Shown here: in pieces, positions 18,223 to 27,584 of the stretch
How positions within the stretch are numbered: the first letter of the stretch is position 1
Layout of the letters: each line of letters opens with the position of its first letter
Assembly (NCBI GenBank): GCA_947631255.1
Contig: CANRKT010000006.1
Coordinates: 19,887-83,886 of the forward strand
DNA from: an uncultured Enterobacteriaceae bacterium
Lineage (GTDB): Bacteria; Pseudomonadota; Gammaproteobacteria; Enterobacterales; Enterobacteriaceae
DNA length: 64,000 bases
Direction of reading: 5' to 3'
Made by a program: the position numbers and the translations under genes
Notes under the pieces: generated by a model
What the model was told of the DNA's origin: nothing
Database searches by the model: none
What the model saw: the letters and a program-made list of their open reading frames with translations, nothing else

Positions 18223-19434
18223 ATGGCTTTTTCTCAAGCGATAAGCGGCCTGAATGCTGCCGCCGCTAATCTAGATGTCATTGGTAACAACATTGCTAAC
18301 TCCGCCACTTACGGTTTTAAATCCAGTTCAGTCTCTTTTGCCGATATGTTTGCCGGTACTAAGACGGGACTGGGCGTAAAAGTTGCCGACGTGATGCAGG
18401 ATTTTAACGACGGTATTACCACCGGTACTGGTCGTGGTCTGGATGTGGCGATTAGCCAGAATGGATTCTTCCGTCTGGTGGACAGTGCCGGGCAAATTCT
18501 CTATAGCCGTAATGGTCAATTCAAACTGGACGAAAACCGTAATCTCGTCAATATGCAGGGTTTACAGCTAACGGGCTATCCCGCTACAGGTGTTCCACCC
18601 ACCATTCAGCAAGGTGCGAACCCCGTCGGCTTAGCCGTACCCAATACCCTGATGCCGGCGAAGGCGACCACTAACGCCAATATGCAAATCAACCTGAACT
18701 CCATGGATAATACGCCGGTGGAGAGTCCGTTTGATGCGTCAAAGATGGACAGCTACAACAAAAAAACCTCCATCACGGTATTTGATAGCCAGGGTAATGC
18801 CCACGATATGAACCTGTTCTTTGTCAAAGGCAAAGAGGCGAATACTTGGGAAGTGTGGTCCCTCGATAGCAGTGTTCCTGGCAGCACCGCCGCACTTGCT
18901 ACGACGATAAAGTTCGATAATAACGGTAATTTGGTGGAAGGTGGGGTAGCCCCGGCTATCACGAGCGGAACCATTGTCGGTGCCGATCCTGTGGTTTTTG
19001 AGCTTGATTTCAGAAACTCAATGCAGCAAAACACGGGTGATAACTATGTGATTGGTGCCAATCAAAACGGCTATAAGCCGGGTGACTTAGTTTCTTATCA
19101 TATCAATGATGACGGGACCCTGGTCGGTCAGTACTCCAATGAGCAAAGTCAGTTACTGGGGCAAATTGTCCTGACAAACTTTGCTAACCCTGGTGGCCTC
19201 GATCCCAAAGGCGATAACGTCTGGGAAGCGACACAGTCTTCTGGTACCGCCTTACTGGGTACAGCAGGCAACGGTAACTTCGGTATTCTGACCAGTGGTG
19301 CACTGGAAGCCTCGAACGTTGACCTGAGTAAAGAATTGGTGAATATGATTGTTGCCCAACGTAACTATCAGTCGAATGCCCAGACCATCAAGACCCAGGA
19401 TCAGATCCTCAACAACTTGGTTAACTTACGCTAA
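18223..19434 (+). CDS. flgE: FlgE hook protein
   Basis: Structural subunit of the flexible flagellar hook. 403 residues, about the E. coli length. N-terminal axial domain with AFSQAISGLNAAAANLDVIG and NNIANSATYGFKSSSVSF, central exposed D1-D2 domains (about 70-360), and the C-terminal axial helix with DLSKELVNMIVAQRNYQSNA and QTIKTQDQILNNLVNLR. The final Leu-Arg is typical. It lies between flgD and flgF in the rod-hook operon. Confidence 0.96.
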   Translation: MAFSQAISGLNAAAANLDVIGNNIANSATYGFKSSSVSFADMFAGTKTGLGVKVADVMQDFNDGITTGTGRGLDVAISQNGFFRLVDSAGQILYSRNGQFKLDENRNLVNMQGLQLTGYPATGVPPTIQQGANPVGLAVPNTLMPAKATTNANMQINLNSMDNTPVESPFDASKMDSYNKKTSITVFDSQGNAHDMNLFFVKGKEANTWEVWSLDSSVPGSTAALATTIKFDNNGNLVEGGVAPAITSGTIVGADPVVFELDFRNSMQQNTGDNYVIGANQNGYKPGDLVSYHINDDGTLVGQYSNEQSQLLGQIVLTNFANPGGLDPKGDNVWEATQSSGTALLGTAGNGNFGILTSGALEASNVDLSKELVNMIVAQRNYQSNAQTIKTQDQILNNLVNLR

Positions 19435-19454
19435 GTATCTGACGGGAAACCTTA

Positions 19455-20213
19455 ATGGATCACGCTATCTATACGGCGATGGGCGCGGCAACTCAAACCC
19501 TGAACCAACAGGCAGTCACCGCCAGCAACTTAGCCAATGCTTCAACTCCCGGTTTTCGTGCGCAGCTTAATGCCCTACGTGCCGTTCCAGTTGAAGGGCT
19601 GTCATTACCAACCCGTACCCTGGTGGTTGCCTCAACTCCTGGTGCAGATATGACACCGGGACAACTGGACTACACCTCACGTCCCTTAGATGTTGCGATA
19701 CAGCAAAATGGCTGGTTAGTCGTACAGGGAGTGAATGGTCAGGAGGCATATACCCGTAACGGTAATATTCAGGTCAGTCCAGGCGGGTTGCTCACTATTG
19801 GTGGCAGATTGGTGATGGCTGATGGGGGGGAACCGATAGCTGTCCCTGAAGGGGCAGCGGTCACAGTCGCTTCTGACGGAACCATTTCAGTGCTGAATGC
19901 GGGTGACGGCCCTGAAACTGTTGGTCCAGTGGGGCGACTGAAACTTATCAGTGCCAGCGCACAGGAAATTGTACGCGGTGATGATGGTTTGTTTCGTCTT
20001 AATGGAACAGCTCAAGCTGCTCGTGGAGCAGTATTGCCAATGGATGCCTCGGTTCGTGTTATTTCCGGTGTGCTGGAAGGCAGTAATGTGCAACCCGCTG
20101 AGGCCATGACCGATATGATAGCCAATGCCCGACGCTTTGAGATGCAGATGAAAATCATCTCTGGTGTAGATGAAAATGCACAGCGTGCTAACACGTTGCT
20201 ATCTGTGACCTAG
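19455..20213 (+). CDS. flgF: FlgF proximal rod protein
   Basis: Rod subunit between proximal and distal rod, 252 residues. It opens [20 protein letters not shown] with the rod motif [20 protein letters not shown]. The C-terminal axial helix contains [20 protein letters not shown]. The paralogue flgG follows 29 bp later. The small DGG insertions in the middle (around residues 120-130) are within the variable exposed domain. Confidence 0.95.
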   Translation: MDHAIYTAMGAATQTLNQQAVTASNLANASTPGFRAQLNALRAVPVEGLSLPTRTLVVASTPGADMTPGQLDYTSRPLDVAIQQNGWLVVQGVNGQEAYTRNGNIQVSPGGLLTIGGRLVMADGGEPIAVPEGAAVTVASDGTISVLNAGDGPETVGPVGRLKLISASAQEIVRGDDGLFRLNGTAQAARGAVLPMDASVRVISGVLEGSNVQPAEAMTDMIANARRFEMQMKIISGVDENAQRANTLLSVT

Positions 20214-20242
20214 CGTCCGACTTATTATTACAAGGTAACAAT

Positions 20243-21025
20243 ATGATCAGTTCTTTATGGATTGCTAAAACAGGGCTTGATGCGCAGCAAATCAATATGG
20301 ATGTCATTGCCAACAACCTGGCAAACGTTTCTACCAATGGGTTTAAACGTCAACGCGCAGTGTTCGAAGATTTGCTCTATCAAACCGTGCGCCAGCCAGG
20401 AGCCCAGTCTTCTGAGCAAACCACGCTTCCATCAGGTTTGCAGATAGGCACCGGTGTGCGTCCGGTAGCGACCGAACGTTTGCACAGTCAAGGTAACCTG
20501 ACACAGACCAATAACAGCAAAGATGTCGCTATCAATGGGCAGGGTTTCTTTCAGGTTATGATGCCAGATGGGACTGCTGCTTATACCCGGGATGGTTCAT
20601 TTCAGATGGACTCTAATGGCCAGTTAACTACCGCCAGTGGTTTTCATATTCAGCCAGCGATTATGATCCCAGCAAATGCGATGAAACTGATTATTGCCCG
20701 CGATGGTGTGGTTAGCGCCACAGTGCCTGGTCAGACATTGCCGGTACAAGTCGGGCAGCTTAGCCTGACGACCTTTGTCAATGATGCTGGTCTGGAGAGT
20801 GTGGGTGAGAACTTATATGTCGAAACCCAATCCTCAGGCGCACCCAATGACACCACACCAGGCTTAAATGGTTCAGGGCTTTTATCTCAGGGCTATGTTG
20901 AAACCTCGAACGTCAACGTAGCAGAAGAACTGGTGAATATGATCCAAGTTCAGCGTGCGTATGAAATTAACAGCAAAGCCGTCTCAACAACTGACCAAAT
21001 GCTACAAAAACTGTCGCAACTATAA
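20243..21025 (+). CDS. flgG: FlgG distal rod protein
   Basis: Main subunit of the distal rod, the drive shaft crossing the P and L rings. 260 residues, the same as in E. coli. N-terminal [20 protein letters not shown] and the rod motif [21 protein letters not shown]-terminal helix with [36 protein letters not shown]. Sequence is highly conserved, as expected of a subunit with tight lattice contacts. Confidence 0.97.
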   Translation: MISSLWIAKTGLDAQQINMDVIANNLANVSTNGFKRQRAVFEDLLYQTVRQPGAQSSEQTTLPSGLQIGTGVRPVATERLHSQGNLTQTNNSKDVAINGQGFFQVMMPDGTAAYTRDGSFQMDSNGQLTTASGFHIQPAIMIPANAMKLIIARDGVVSATVPGQTLPVQVGQLSLTTFVNDAGLESVGENLYVETQSSGAPNDTTPGLNGSGLLSQGYVETSNVNVAEELVNMIQVQRAYEINSKAVSTTDQMLQKLSQL

Positions 21026-21069
21026 GGTGTTAGTCAGGGCGGTAACGCCCTGGCAGCCGTGACCTGAAG

Positions 21070-21771
21070 ATGAAAGCAATGCAAAACCCTATGGTGTTCC
21101 GTCCCGCGTTATTGAGTCTGCTGCTGATCAGTGGCTGTGCTTTTATACCCCAAAAACCGCTGGTCGAAGGTGCCACTACCGCGCAGCCAGCACCGGGGCC
21201 AGCGCTGGTGGTGAATGGTTCAATATACCAGAGCGCACAACCGGTCAACTATGGTTATCAGCCATTGTTTGAAGACAGGCGTCCTCGGAATATTGGCGAT
21301 ACGCTGACTATTCAGTTGCAGGAAAATGTGAGCGCCAGTAAGAGTTCATCAGCAAATGCCAGTCGTGATGGCCAAACTAACTTTGGTTTTGATGCCACAC
21401 CCCGTTATCTCTCAGGCTTATTTGGTAATGATAATGCCAATCTCGATGTCTCCGGGGGGAACACATTTAATGGCCGAGGTGGCGCTAATGCGAGTAATAC
21501 CTTCAGCGGTATCCTGACCGTCACTGTCGACCAGGTGCTGGCTAACGGTAACTTACATGTGGTGGGTGAGAAACAAATTGCGATTAACCAAGGGACAGAA
21601 TTTATTCGTTTCTCGGGCGTAGTCAATCCTCGCACCATTAGTGGCAGCAATATCGTGGCCTCGACCAATGTCGCTGATGCGCGCATTGAATATGTCGGTA
21701 ACGGTTATATCAACGAAGCTCAAAATATGGGCTGGCTGCAACGTTTCTTCCTTAATGTATCGCCGATGTAA
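21070..21771 (+). CDS. flgH: FlgH L-ring lipoprotein
   Basis: Outer-membrane L-ring subunit, 233 residues. Lipoprotein signal ending [10 protein letters not shown] (Cys23 in this start choice). Conserved body [40 protein letters not shown] and the end [20 protein letters not shown]. Two in-frame ATGs (21070 and 21079) are possible; the first is used, and the lipobox is unaffected. It overlaps no neighbour, and flgI follows 12 bp later. Confidence 0.95.
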   Translation: MKAMQNPMVFRPALLSLLLISGCAFIPQKPLVEGATTAQPAPGPALVVNGSIYQSAQPVNYGYQPLFEDRRPRNIGDTLTIQLQENVSASKSSSANASRDGQTNFGFDATPRYLSGLFGNDNANLDVSGGNTFNGRGGANASNTFSGILTVTVDQVLANGNLHVVGEKQIAINQGTEFIRFSGVVNPRTISGSNIVASTNVADARIEYVGNGYINEAQNMGWLQRFFLNVSPM

Positions 21772-21783
21772 GCGAGGAATACC

Positions 21784-22881
21784 ATGGTTAAATATTTACT
21801 AGGACTCGCCTTTCTGTTGCTAACGGCTTGTGCGTTAGCGGACAGGATCCGTGACCTTACCACGGTGCAAGGGGTTCGTGAGAACGCCCTGATTGGTTAT
21901 GGGCTGGTGGTAGGACTGGATGGCACTGGCGATCAGACAACTCAGACGCCTTTTACTACTCAGAGCCTGAACAACATGCTTTCCCAGTTGGGTATTACCG
22001 TACCTACAGGGACAAATATGCAGCTGAGAAATGTGGCTGCGGTAATGGTGACGGCACAATTCCCGGCATTTGCGCGTGCGGGGCAAAATATTGACGTCGT
22101 CGTTTCATCGATGGGGAATGCCAAAAGCCTGCGTGGTGGAACCTTGCTGATGACGCCCCTGAAAGGGGTTGATAGCCAGGTTTATGCTCTGGCGCAAGGT
22201 AACATTTTGGTGGGTGGCGCGGGAGCTGCAGCCGGTGGCAGTAGCGTACAGGTGAATCAGTTAAATGGTGGACGTATTACTGGCGGGGCGGTTATTGAGC
22301 GTGAACTAGCGAGTTCATTCGGAACCGGTAATACGCTTAACCTCCAGCTGAATAGCGCTGACTTTACTCTGGCGCAACAGATAACTGACACCATTAATCA
22401 GTCGCGCGGTTTTGGCAGTGCTACGGCGCTTGATAGCCGCACCATTCAGGTAAATGTACCTAGCGGCGGCAGTTCCCAGGTACGTTTCCTGGCCGATATT
22501 CAGAACTTAAAAGTGAACATGCCGATTCAGGACGCTCGCGTCATTATCAACTCCCGTACCGGCTCGGTAGTGATGAATCGTGAAGTGACTCTTGATACTT
22601 GTGCTGTTGCGCAGGGCAACCTGTCAGTCACCGTCAATCGCCAGGATGTGGTGAATCAGCCCGATACCCCATTTGCTGGTGGGCAGACAGTGGTCACGCC
22701 ACAAACCCAAATTGATATGCGCCAGAGTGGTGGTTCAGTCCAGAGAGTGGATGCCAGTGCGAATCTGAACAACGTTATCCGCGCCTTAAATGCCCTTGGA
22801 GCCACACCAATAGACCTGATGTCTATTCTGCAATCGATGCAAAATGCCGGTTGTTTGCGAGCAAAGCTGGAAATTATCTAA
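21784..22881 (+). CDS. flgI: FlgI P-ring protein
   Basis: Periplasmic subunit of the peptidoglycan-associated P ring, 365 residues. Sec signal [19 protein letters not shown], then [20 protein letters not shown], strongly conserved. Two cysteines (in DTCAVAQGN and [12 protein letters not shown]) correspond to the disulfide formed by DsbA in FlgI. Assembly needs FlgA, encoded at the other end of the cluster. Its TAA stop shares a base with the flgJ ATG. Confidence 0.96.
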   Translation: MVKYLLGLAFLLLTACALADRIRDLTTVQGVRENALIGYGLVVGLDGTGDQTTQTPFTTQSLNNMLSQLGITVPTGTNMQLRNVAAVMVTAQFPAFARAGQNIDVVVSSMGNAKSLRGGTLLMTPLKGVDSQVYALAQGNILVGGAGAAAGGSSVQVNQLNGGRITGGAVIERELASSFGTGNTLNLQLNSADFTLAQQITDTINQSRGFGSATALDSRTIQVNVPSGGSSQVRFLADIQNLKVNMPIQDARVIINSRTGSVVMNREVTLDTCAVAQGNLSVTVNRQDVVNQPDTPFAGGQTVVTPQTQIDMRQSGGSVQRVDASANLNNVIRALNALGATPIDLMSILQSMQNAGCLRAKLEII

Positions 22882-23834
22882 TGCTGAATGATACCCGACT
22901 GCTGACAGGCGCAGCATTTGACGCCACCTCGCTCAACCGCCTGAAAGCGAAAGCAAGCCAGGACTCTCAAGGCAGCCTGAAAGAAGTTGCCCGACAGGTT
23001 GAAGGGATGTTTGTGCAGATGATGCTGAAAAGTATGCGCGATGCCTTGCCGAAAGATGGCATTTTCAGTAGTGAATCGACGCGAATGTATACCAGCATGT
23101 ATGACCAGCAGATTGCCCAGCAACTCAGTGAAAAGGGGCTGGGCTTTGCCGATGTACTGGTAAAACAGATGTCAGTGAGTCGTGGTGAGAGTGCTGAGAC
23201 CCGCGAATCGGAAGCCACCGTCCCGATGCGTTTTGAAGCACAGCAGGTGAATAATTATCAGAGTCAGGCGATGGCGACAATTGTACGCCAGGCGGTACCT
23301 CGCCCCGCTCCGACAGACAGGGTATTAAGCGGTGATAGTCGTGATTTTCTCGCCCAGCTTTCGCTGCCAGCTAAATTGGCCAGTGAAGCCAGTGGTATTC
23401 CACATCACTTGATTCTGGCCCAGGCTGCACTGGAATCAGGTTGGGGGCAGCGACAGATCCGTACCGAACAAGGTACACCGAGCTTTAATCTGTTTGGAAT
23501 CAAAGCCACCGGAGACTGGCGCGGAAAAGTGACGGAAATTACCACTACCGAATTTGAAAACGGTGAGTCGAAGAAGGTAAAAGCACGCTTTCGGGTCTAT
23601 GGCTCTTATCTGGAATCACTTTCTGATTATGTCAATTTACTGACACGTAATCCACGTTATACCGCGGTGGCTAATGCCAGCTCTGCAGAGCAGGGTGCAT
23701 ATGCATTACAGAAAGCAGGGTATGCGACTGACCCGAATTACGCCAAAAAGTTAACGAATATGATCCAGCAGTTAAGAGCGATGAACGACAAGGTTACTCG
23801 AGCCTACAGCACAGATTTAGCAAGTTTATTTTAA
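22881..23834 (+). CDS. flgJ: FlgJ rod cap and peptidoglycan hydrolase
   Basis: Two-domain protein of 317 residues. The N-terminal rod-capping/rod-binding domain (about 1-110) includes RQVEGMFVQMMLKSMRDALP and STRMYTSMYDQQIAQQLSEK. The C-terminal glucosaminidase domain (about 155-300, LAQLSLPAKLASEASGIPHH, ILAQAALESGWGQRQI with catalytic Glu) cuts the peptidoglycan to let the rod through. The start at 22881 overlaps the flgI stop (TAATG), giving translational coupling; it matches E. coli [12 protein letters not shown] starts better than an upstream in-frame start. Confidence 0.95.
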   Translation: MLNDTRLLTGAAFDATSLNRLKAKASQDSQGSLKEVARQVEGMFVQMMLKSMRDALPKDGIFSSESTRMYTSMYDQQIAQQLSEKGLGFADVLVKQMSVSRGESAETRESEATVPMRFEAQQVNNYQSQAMATIVRQAVPRPAPTDRVLSGDSRDFLAQLSLPAKLASEASGIPHHLILAQAALESGWGQRQIRTEQGTPSFNLFGIKATGDWRGKVTEITTTEFENGESKKVKARFRVYGSYLESLSDYVNLLTRNPRYTAVANASSAEQGAYALQKAGYATDPNYAKKLTNMIQQLRAMNDKVTRAYSTDLASLF

Positions 23835-23839
23835 AATGT

Positions 23840-23866
23840 TCAAGAATGGCGTCGGTCTGCCGATAA
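23840..23866 (+). promoter_or_regulatory. sigma-28 promoter of flgKL
   Basis: A perfect FliA -10 element GCCGATAA (23859-23866) with a weaker -35 TCAAGAAT (5 of 8) 11 bases upstream. Position 43 bp before flgK fits the class III flgKL promoter of E. coli and Salmonella. The -10 lies inside a larger dyad (23854-23879). Confidence 0.72.
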
Positions 23867-23908
23867 TTATCGGTAGACCCTGTGACACTACGTGAGTAAG
23901 GAACTTTG

Positions 23909-25555
23909 ATGTCCAGTAGCTTAATTAACAGTGCCATGAGTGGCCTGAATGCTGCTCAGGCGGCGCTGAGTACGGTAAGTAATAATATTTCTAACTATAA
24001 TGTGACGGGATATACCCGTCAGAACACCATTCTTTCCCAGGCAAACAGTACACTGGTTAGTGGCGGGTATATTGGCAACGGAGTTCAAGTTACTGGTATA
24101 CAGCGTGAGTACGACTCTTTTATCACTAATCAGCTGCGTGCTGCGCAAACGCAGAGTGCCGGGCTGTCGACGCACTACCAGCAGATGTCTAAAATTGACA
24201 ATATTTTGTCAAGTACCACCAATTCACTGGCAACCAATATTCAAGATTTCTTTAAAACGATACAAACATTAACCAGTAATGCAGAAGATCCAGCTGCCCG
24301 TCAGGCCTTACTGGGTAAGTCTGAAGGTCTGATTAATCAGTTCAAGGTAAACGATCAGTATCTGCGTGATCTCGATAAGCAAGTGAATACCTCACTAACC
24401 AGCAGCGTTGATCAAATTAATACCTATGCCAGTCAGATTGCGAATCTTAATGATCAGATTTCACGTTTAAGTGTCGGTGTTCAGCCGAATGACTTACTTG
24501 ATCAGCGTGATCAGCTGGTTAGCAATCTGAATAAAATCATCGGCGTTGAGGTAACGGTTCAGGATAGTGGCACCTATAACATTTCTATGGGTAATGGCAT
24601 CAGCTTGGTACAGGGGAGTTCCAGCTCTAAGCTCGCTGCTGTAGGTTCCAGTGCAGATCCCTCTCGTTTGACGGTTGCTTATTTTGATGTCAGTGCTGGA
24701 AAAGTTGAAATTCCTGAAAGCCAGATAACTAGCGGGTCAGTAGGTGGATTACTGAAGTTTCGTTCAGAAGATTTGGATAATGCACGTAACCGCCTCGGAC
24801 AATTAGCGCAAGCTTTTGCTACCTCATTCAACGAACAGCATAGCAAGGGTTATGACGCGAATGGCGATGAAGGCACCGATTTTTTTAACGTCGGTTCGCC
24901 AGCGGTTCTGAGTAATAGCAATAATACATCTCGGACTGAACTGACCGCTACGCGTAGCGACAGTACTAAAGTTCAGGCCAGTGATTATAAAGTGGAGTTT
25001 GACGGTAAAGCCTGGTCCGTCACACGGTTATCGGATAACGCAAAAATTGCCCCAGGTCAGCTTGAAGCTGACGACGGAAAGGTTAGCCTGAACTTTGATG
25101 GCTTGCAGGTTGATGTCAGTGGAACACCAGAAAAGAATGACAGTTTCACGGTGAAACCCGTCACCAACGCCATCGTCAATATGAGCGTCGCGATTAAAGA
25201 TGAAAGCAATCTGGCACTGGCCAATGCCCCTGATGCAGGAAAAAGTGATAACCGTAACGCTCAGGCATTGCTTGACTTGCAAAATGCCAAGGTCGTAGGA
25301 GGCAATAAAAGCTTTAACGATGCTTATGCGAGCCTCATCAGCGACGTGGGTAATAAAACCGCGAGTCTGAAAATTATCAATACCACCCAAAGCAATATCG
25401 TGACTCAGTTGAACACTCAGCAACAATCTATTTCCGGCGTCAATCTCGATGAAGAATACGGAAACTTGCAGCGCTTTCAGCAATATTACATTGCCAATGC
25501 CCAAGTGTTAAGAACCGCATCTGATTTGTTTGATGCCCTGCTGAATATTCGCTAA
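23909..25555 (+). CDS. flgK: FlgK hook-filament junction protein 1 (HAP1)
   Basis: First hook-associated protein joining hook and filament; exported with chaperone FlgN. 548 residues, matching E. coli FlgK. N-terminal SSLINSAMSGLNAAQAALST and VSNNISNYNVTGYTRQNTIL; C-terminal SISGVNLDEEYGNLQRFQQY and YIANAQVLRTASDLFDALLN. Start ATG 23909 has AAGGA at proper spacing; a TTG one codon upstream is not needed. The central variable domain (about 330-400) differs most from E. coli. Confidence 0.96.
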   Translation: MSSSLINSAMSGLNAAQAALSTVSNNISNYNVTGYTRQNTILSQANSTLVSGGYIGNGVQVTGIQREYDSFITNQLRAAQTQSAGLSTHYQQMSKIDNILSSTTNSLATNIQDFFKTIQTLTSNAEDPAARQALLGKSEGLINQFKVNDQYLRDLDKQVNTSLTSSVDQINTYASQIANLNDQISRLSVGVQPNDLLDQRDQLVSNLNKIIGVEVTVQDSGTYNISMGNGISLVQGSSSSKLAAVGSSADPSRLTVAYFDVSAGKVEIPESQITSGSVGGLLKFRSEDLDNARNRLGQLAQAFATSFNEQHSKGYDANGDEGTDFFNVGSPAVLSNSNNTSRTELTATRSDSTKVQASDYKVEFDGKAWSVTRLSDNAKIAPGQLEADDGKVSLNFDGLQVDVSGTPEKNDSFTVKPVTNAIVNMSVAIKDESNLALANAPDAGKSDNRNAQALLDLQNAKVVGGNKSFNDAYASLISDVGNKTASLKIINTTQSNIVTQLNTQQQSISGVNLDEEYGNLQRFQQYYIANAQVLRTASDLFDALLNIR

Positions 25556-25569
25556 CAGGATCCTTAACG

Positions 25570-26520
25570 ATGCGTATTAGTACTCAAATGATGTATGACC
25601 AGAATATGCGCGGTGTAGCAAATGCGCAAAATTTATGGCTGGCTTCGGGTGAACAACTGGCGAGTGGTAACCGTATCAATCGCCCGTCTGATGATCCGGT
25701 TGCAGCTTCGCAAGCGGTGGTTCTCTCCCAGGCCCAAGTACAAAATAGCCAGTATCAACTGGCACGGACCTTTGCTAACCAAAAAGTGTCACTGGAAGAG
25801 AGCGTTCTGACACAAGTGATAAATGCCGTGATCAGCGCGCAGGGCAATATAGTATATGCTAATAATGCGTCACTCAGTGACAGTGACAGAGAATCACTGG
25901 CAATGGATCTGGAAGGCGCGCGTAACCAAATTCTGAACCTTGCTAACAGTACTGATGGCAATGGTCGCTATATTTTTGGTGGCTACAAAACAGAAGCCCC
26001 TCCTTTTGAAGAGACAGGGGGTAAAGTGGCATATCGCGGGGGAGACACTGCGGTGACTCAGCAAGTTGATAGTGCCCGAAGCATGGTAATAGGACATCCG
26101 GGGAGTCAGATTTTTAACAAGATTTCTGGCTCTGCCGAACCAGAGCCTGATGGCAGTAAAAGCGAAACCGATATATTTGAAATGTTTGATACGGCGATTG
26201 CTGCCCTCAGGAAACCACTGGAAAGTTTGAATGACACTGAACTGGATGCCATTAATAAAACCAGCCGGGGCCTGAGTAATGCGCTGGATAATATTCTGGC
26301 TGTCCGTTCCGAGTTAGGTACTCAGATGGCGGAGATAGCCAAACTGGATGAGTTGGGCAGTGAACGTGCACTTGGCCAGGAGATGGAGATGAAAGATCTG
26401 ACGGGGGTTGACTGGACTGCCGCTATCTCTGATTACCTGATGCAAAAAGATGCCTTACAGGCTTCCTATAAAGCTTTCAGTGATATGCAAGGCATGTCGT
26501 TGTTCCAGCTCAATCGTTAA
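25570..26520 (+). CDS. flgL: FlgL hook-filament junction protein 3 (HAP3)
   Basis: Second junction protein, between FlgK and the filament, 316 residues. Flagellin-like N-terminus MRISTQMMYDQNMRGVANAQ with LASGNRINRPSDDPVAASQA, and a C-terminal axial helix ending QASYKAFSDMQGMSLFQLNR. Conserved FGGYKTEAPPFE in the outer domain. Last gene of flgKL, 14 bp after flgK, followed by an intrinsic terminator. Confidence 0.96.
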   Translation: MRISTQMMYDQNMRGVANAQNLWLASGEQLASGNRINRPSDDPVAASQAVVLSQAQVQNSQYQLARTFANQKVSLEESVLTQVINAVISAQGNIVYANNASLSDSDRESLAMDLEGARNQILNLANSTDGNGRYIFGGYKTEAPPFEETGGKVAYRGGDTAVTQQVDSARSMVIGHPGSQIFNKISGSAEPEPDGSKSETDIFEMFDTAIAALRKPLESLNDTELDAINKTSRGLSNALDNILAVRSELGTQMAEIAKLDELGSERALGQEMEMKDLTGVDWTAAISDYLMQKDALQASYKAFSDMQGMSLFQLNR

Positions 26521-26559
26521 GGTTTCGAATTCTAGCACGACATCATTCGGATTGTACTT

Positions 26560-26596
26560 AAAGCCTGCTTTTCACCCGGAAAGTGGGCTTTTTTTT
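26560..26596 (+). terminator. intrinsic terminator after flgL
   Basis: The stem AAAGCC-TG-CTTT pairs with AAAG-TG-GGCTTT (small internal loop) around an 8-nt loop and runs into T residues up to 26596. It closes the flagellar cluster. Confidence 0.82.
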
Positions 26597-26657
26597 GGGT
26601 TCATTGTATCTTAGTCAGTTCATAGAAAATGACAGATTACGCTAAAAAGGATTAAAT

Positions 26658-27047
26658 GTGAGCCTTGAGGATAATAGACACTCAAATCGACCTAAAGGGA
26701 AGTGGTGGCTGGCAGGAAAAACACCGGACTATCGTTTTACTCTGGCGAATGAGCGTACCTTTCTGGCTTGGATCCGTACTGCTCTGGCATTGATGGCCGG
26801 AGCTGTGGGGATCGAGCAGTTCTCACCCAAGTTTTCTTCAGCCGGGCTTCGGATAGCTATTGCTCTGACACTGCTGTGTGCAGCCGCAAGCATCGGTTTT
26901 ATCGCCTGGCGTCGCTGGCGGTCAAATGAATATGCTATGCGCCTTGAGCGAGATCTACCCTATACCCGTACTCTGCTTATACTGGCTGTCTTTATGGTTA
27001 TCTTAGCCGCTCTGCTGGGACTGTTACTCTGGCAGGCTCAACTGTGA
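26658..27047 (+). CDS. YidH family DUF202 inner-membrane protein
   Basis: 129 residues, DUF202. The motif PDYRFTLANERTFLAWIRTA is the hallmark of YidH, followed by three hydrophobic helices (about 40-57, 65-86 and 106-127) and RLERDLPYTRTLL before the last. Function unknown. A GTG start at 26658 with AAGGA upstream is best; no ATG in frame fits. It overlaps the next gene by 4 bp. In E. coli the yidGH pair lies elsewhere on the chromosome, so this is an insertion between flgL and rne. Confidence 0.85.
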   Translation: MSLEDNRHSNRPKGKWWLAGKTPDYRFTLANERTFLAWIRTALALMAGAVGIEQFSPKFSSAGLRIAIALTLLCAAASIGFIAWRRWRSNEYAMRLERDLPYTRTLLILAVFMVILAALLGLLLWQAQL

Positions 27048-27307
27048 CTGTTCGGGATCCTGGATTACAGCCGGAGCGGACAACCTTAGCGTGGCGGCGT
27101 ACTGGCTGGTCGATGTTAATGCCGGGATTTCTTTGCCTGCGTGGCTGGTACTACGAGGATAATTTGTTTTATCTGATCAGTAGTCTGTTATTACTGGGCA
27201 GTGCTTTGGCGATATTATCTGGTCGGGGGCGTGGTAAATATTATCAGCTATCATGGCTTATTATGATGACGAGTATGCTATTAGCTTTCATGGTACTGAC
27301 AGCATAA
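27044..27307 (+). CDS. YidG-like DUF202 inner-membrane protein
   Basis: 87 residues, DUF202. DPGLQPERTTLAWRRTGWSM matches the start of YidG (DPGLQPERTSLAWFRT). Three short hydrophobic segments (about 22-38, 41-59, 66-86) follow. It is shorter than E. coli YidG (120 residues), mostly by lacking loops. The GTG start overlaps the preceding TGA (GTGA), so the pair is translationally coupled. Immediately downstream on the other strand is an insertion-sequence relic. Confidence 0.82.
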   Translation: MTVRDPGLQPERTTLAWRRTGWSMLMPGFLCLRGWYYEDNLFYLISSLLLLGSALAILSGRGRGKYYQLSWLIMMTSMLLAFMVLTA

Positions 27308-27475
27308 CCTGGAAGGCTTCCGTATGGAGAGCTGCCGTCTTTCACAGCCATGGCGCGAAAGGTATTAACTTCTGTAGAAGTGACCAGAGTGGTATTTTTA
27401 TCCAGTTTTAACCACGCCTGTTCTGACAATGAACGTGAAAACGAGATCGATATTAATCAGTGTCACGTTTTGCAT
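27301..27475 (-). mobile_element. IS110-family transposase relic (N-terminal fragment)
   Basis: From an ATG at 27475 the minus strand reads MQNVTLINIDL, the typical start of IS110-family transposases (MQNVTLIGIDLGKH...). After a small deletion and shift the next frame gives FHVHCQNRRG, matching FHIHCQ..G of the same family; a further shift gives LLQKLIPF..KTAALHTEAF, recalling the following K-LI-FLA..TTVVMEAC. All frames contain stops, so it is dead. Only about 60 codons of a ~340-codon gene remain. No terminal repeats were identified. Recognition is from remembered family consensus. Confidence 0.5.
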
Positions 27476-27489
27476 GATGGTTCCCTCTA

Positions 27490-27526
27490 AAGTAAAACAC
27501 CCTGTCAGCGTACCGCTGACAGGGTG
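27490..27526 (-). terminator. intrinsic terminator after rne
   Basis: A 13-bp perfect stem CACCCTGTCAGCG/CGCTGACAGGGTG (27498-27510, 27514-27526), with a 3-nt loop, is followed on the minus strand by TTTTACTTT. Strong terminator for rne. Confidence 0.85.
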
Positions 27527-27538
27527 GGGGACCATCCC

Positions 27539-27569
27539 ATTAGCCGGTCAATAATATTGACCGGCTAAT
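27539..27569. repeat. 31-bp perfect palindrome between rne stop and terminator
   Basis: Two 15-base arms (ATTAGCCGGTCAATA and its exact complement) around a single central base, 15 bp past the rne stop. It can fold into a long stem in the rne 3' untranslated RNA. It is not followed by T, so a role in 3' end protection is more likely than termination. Confidence 0.8.
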
Positions 27570-27584
27570 GGCGGGGACTAAAGA

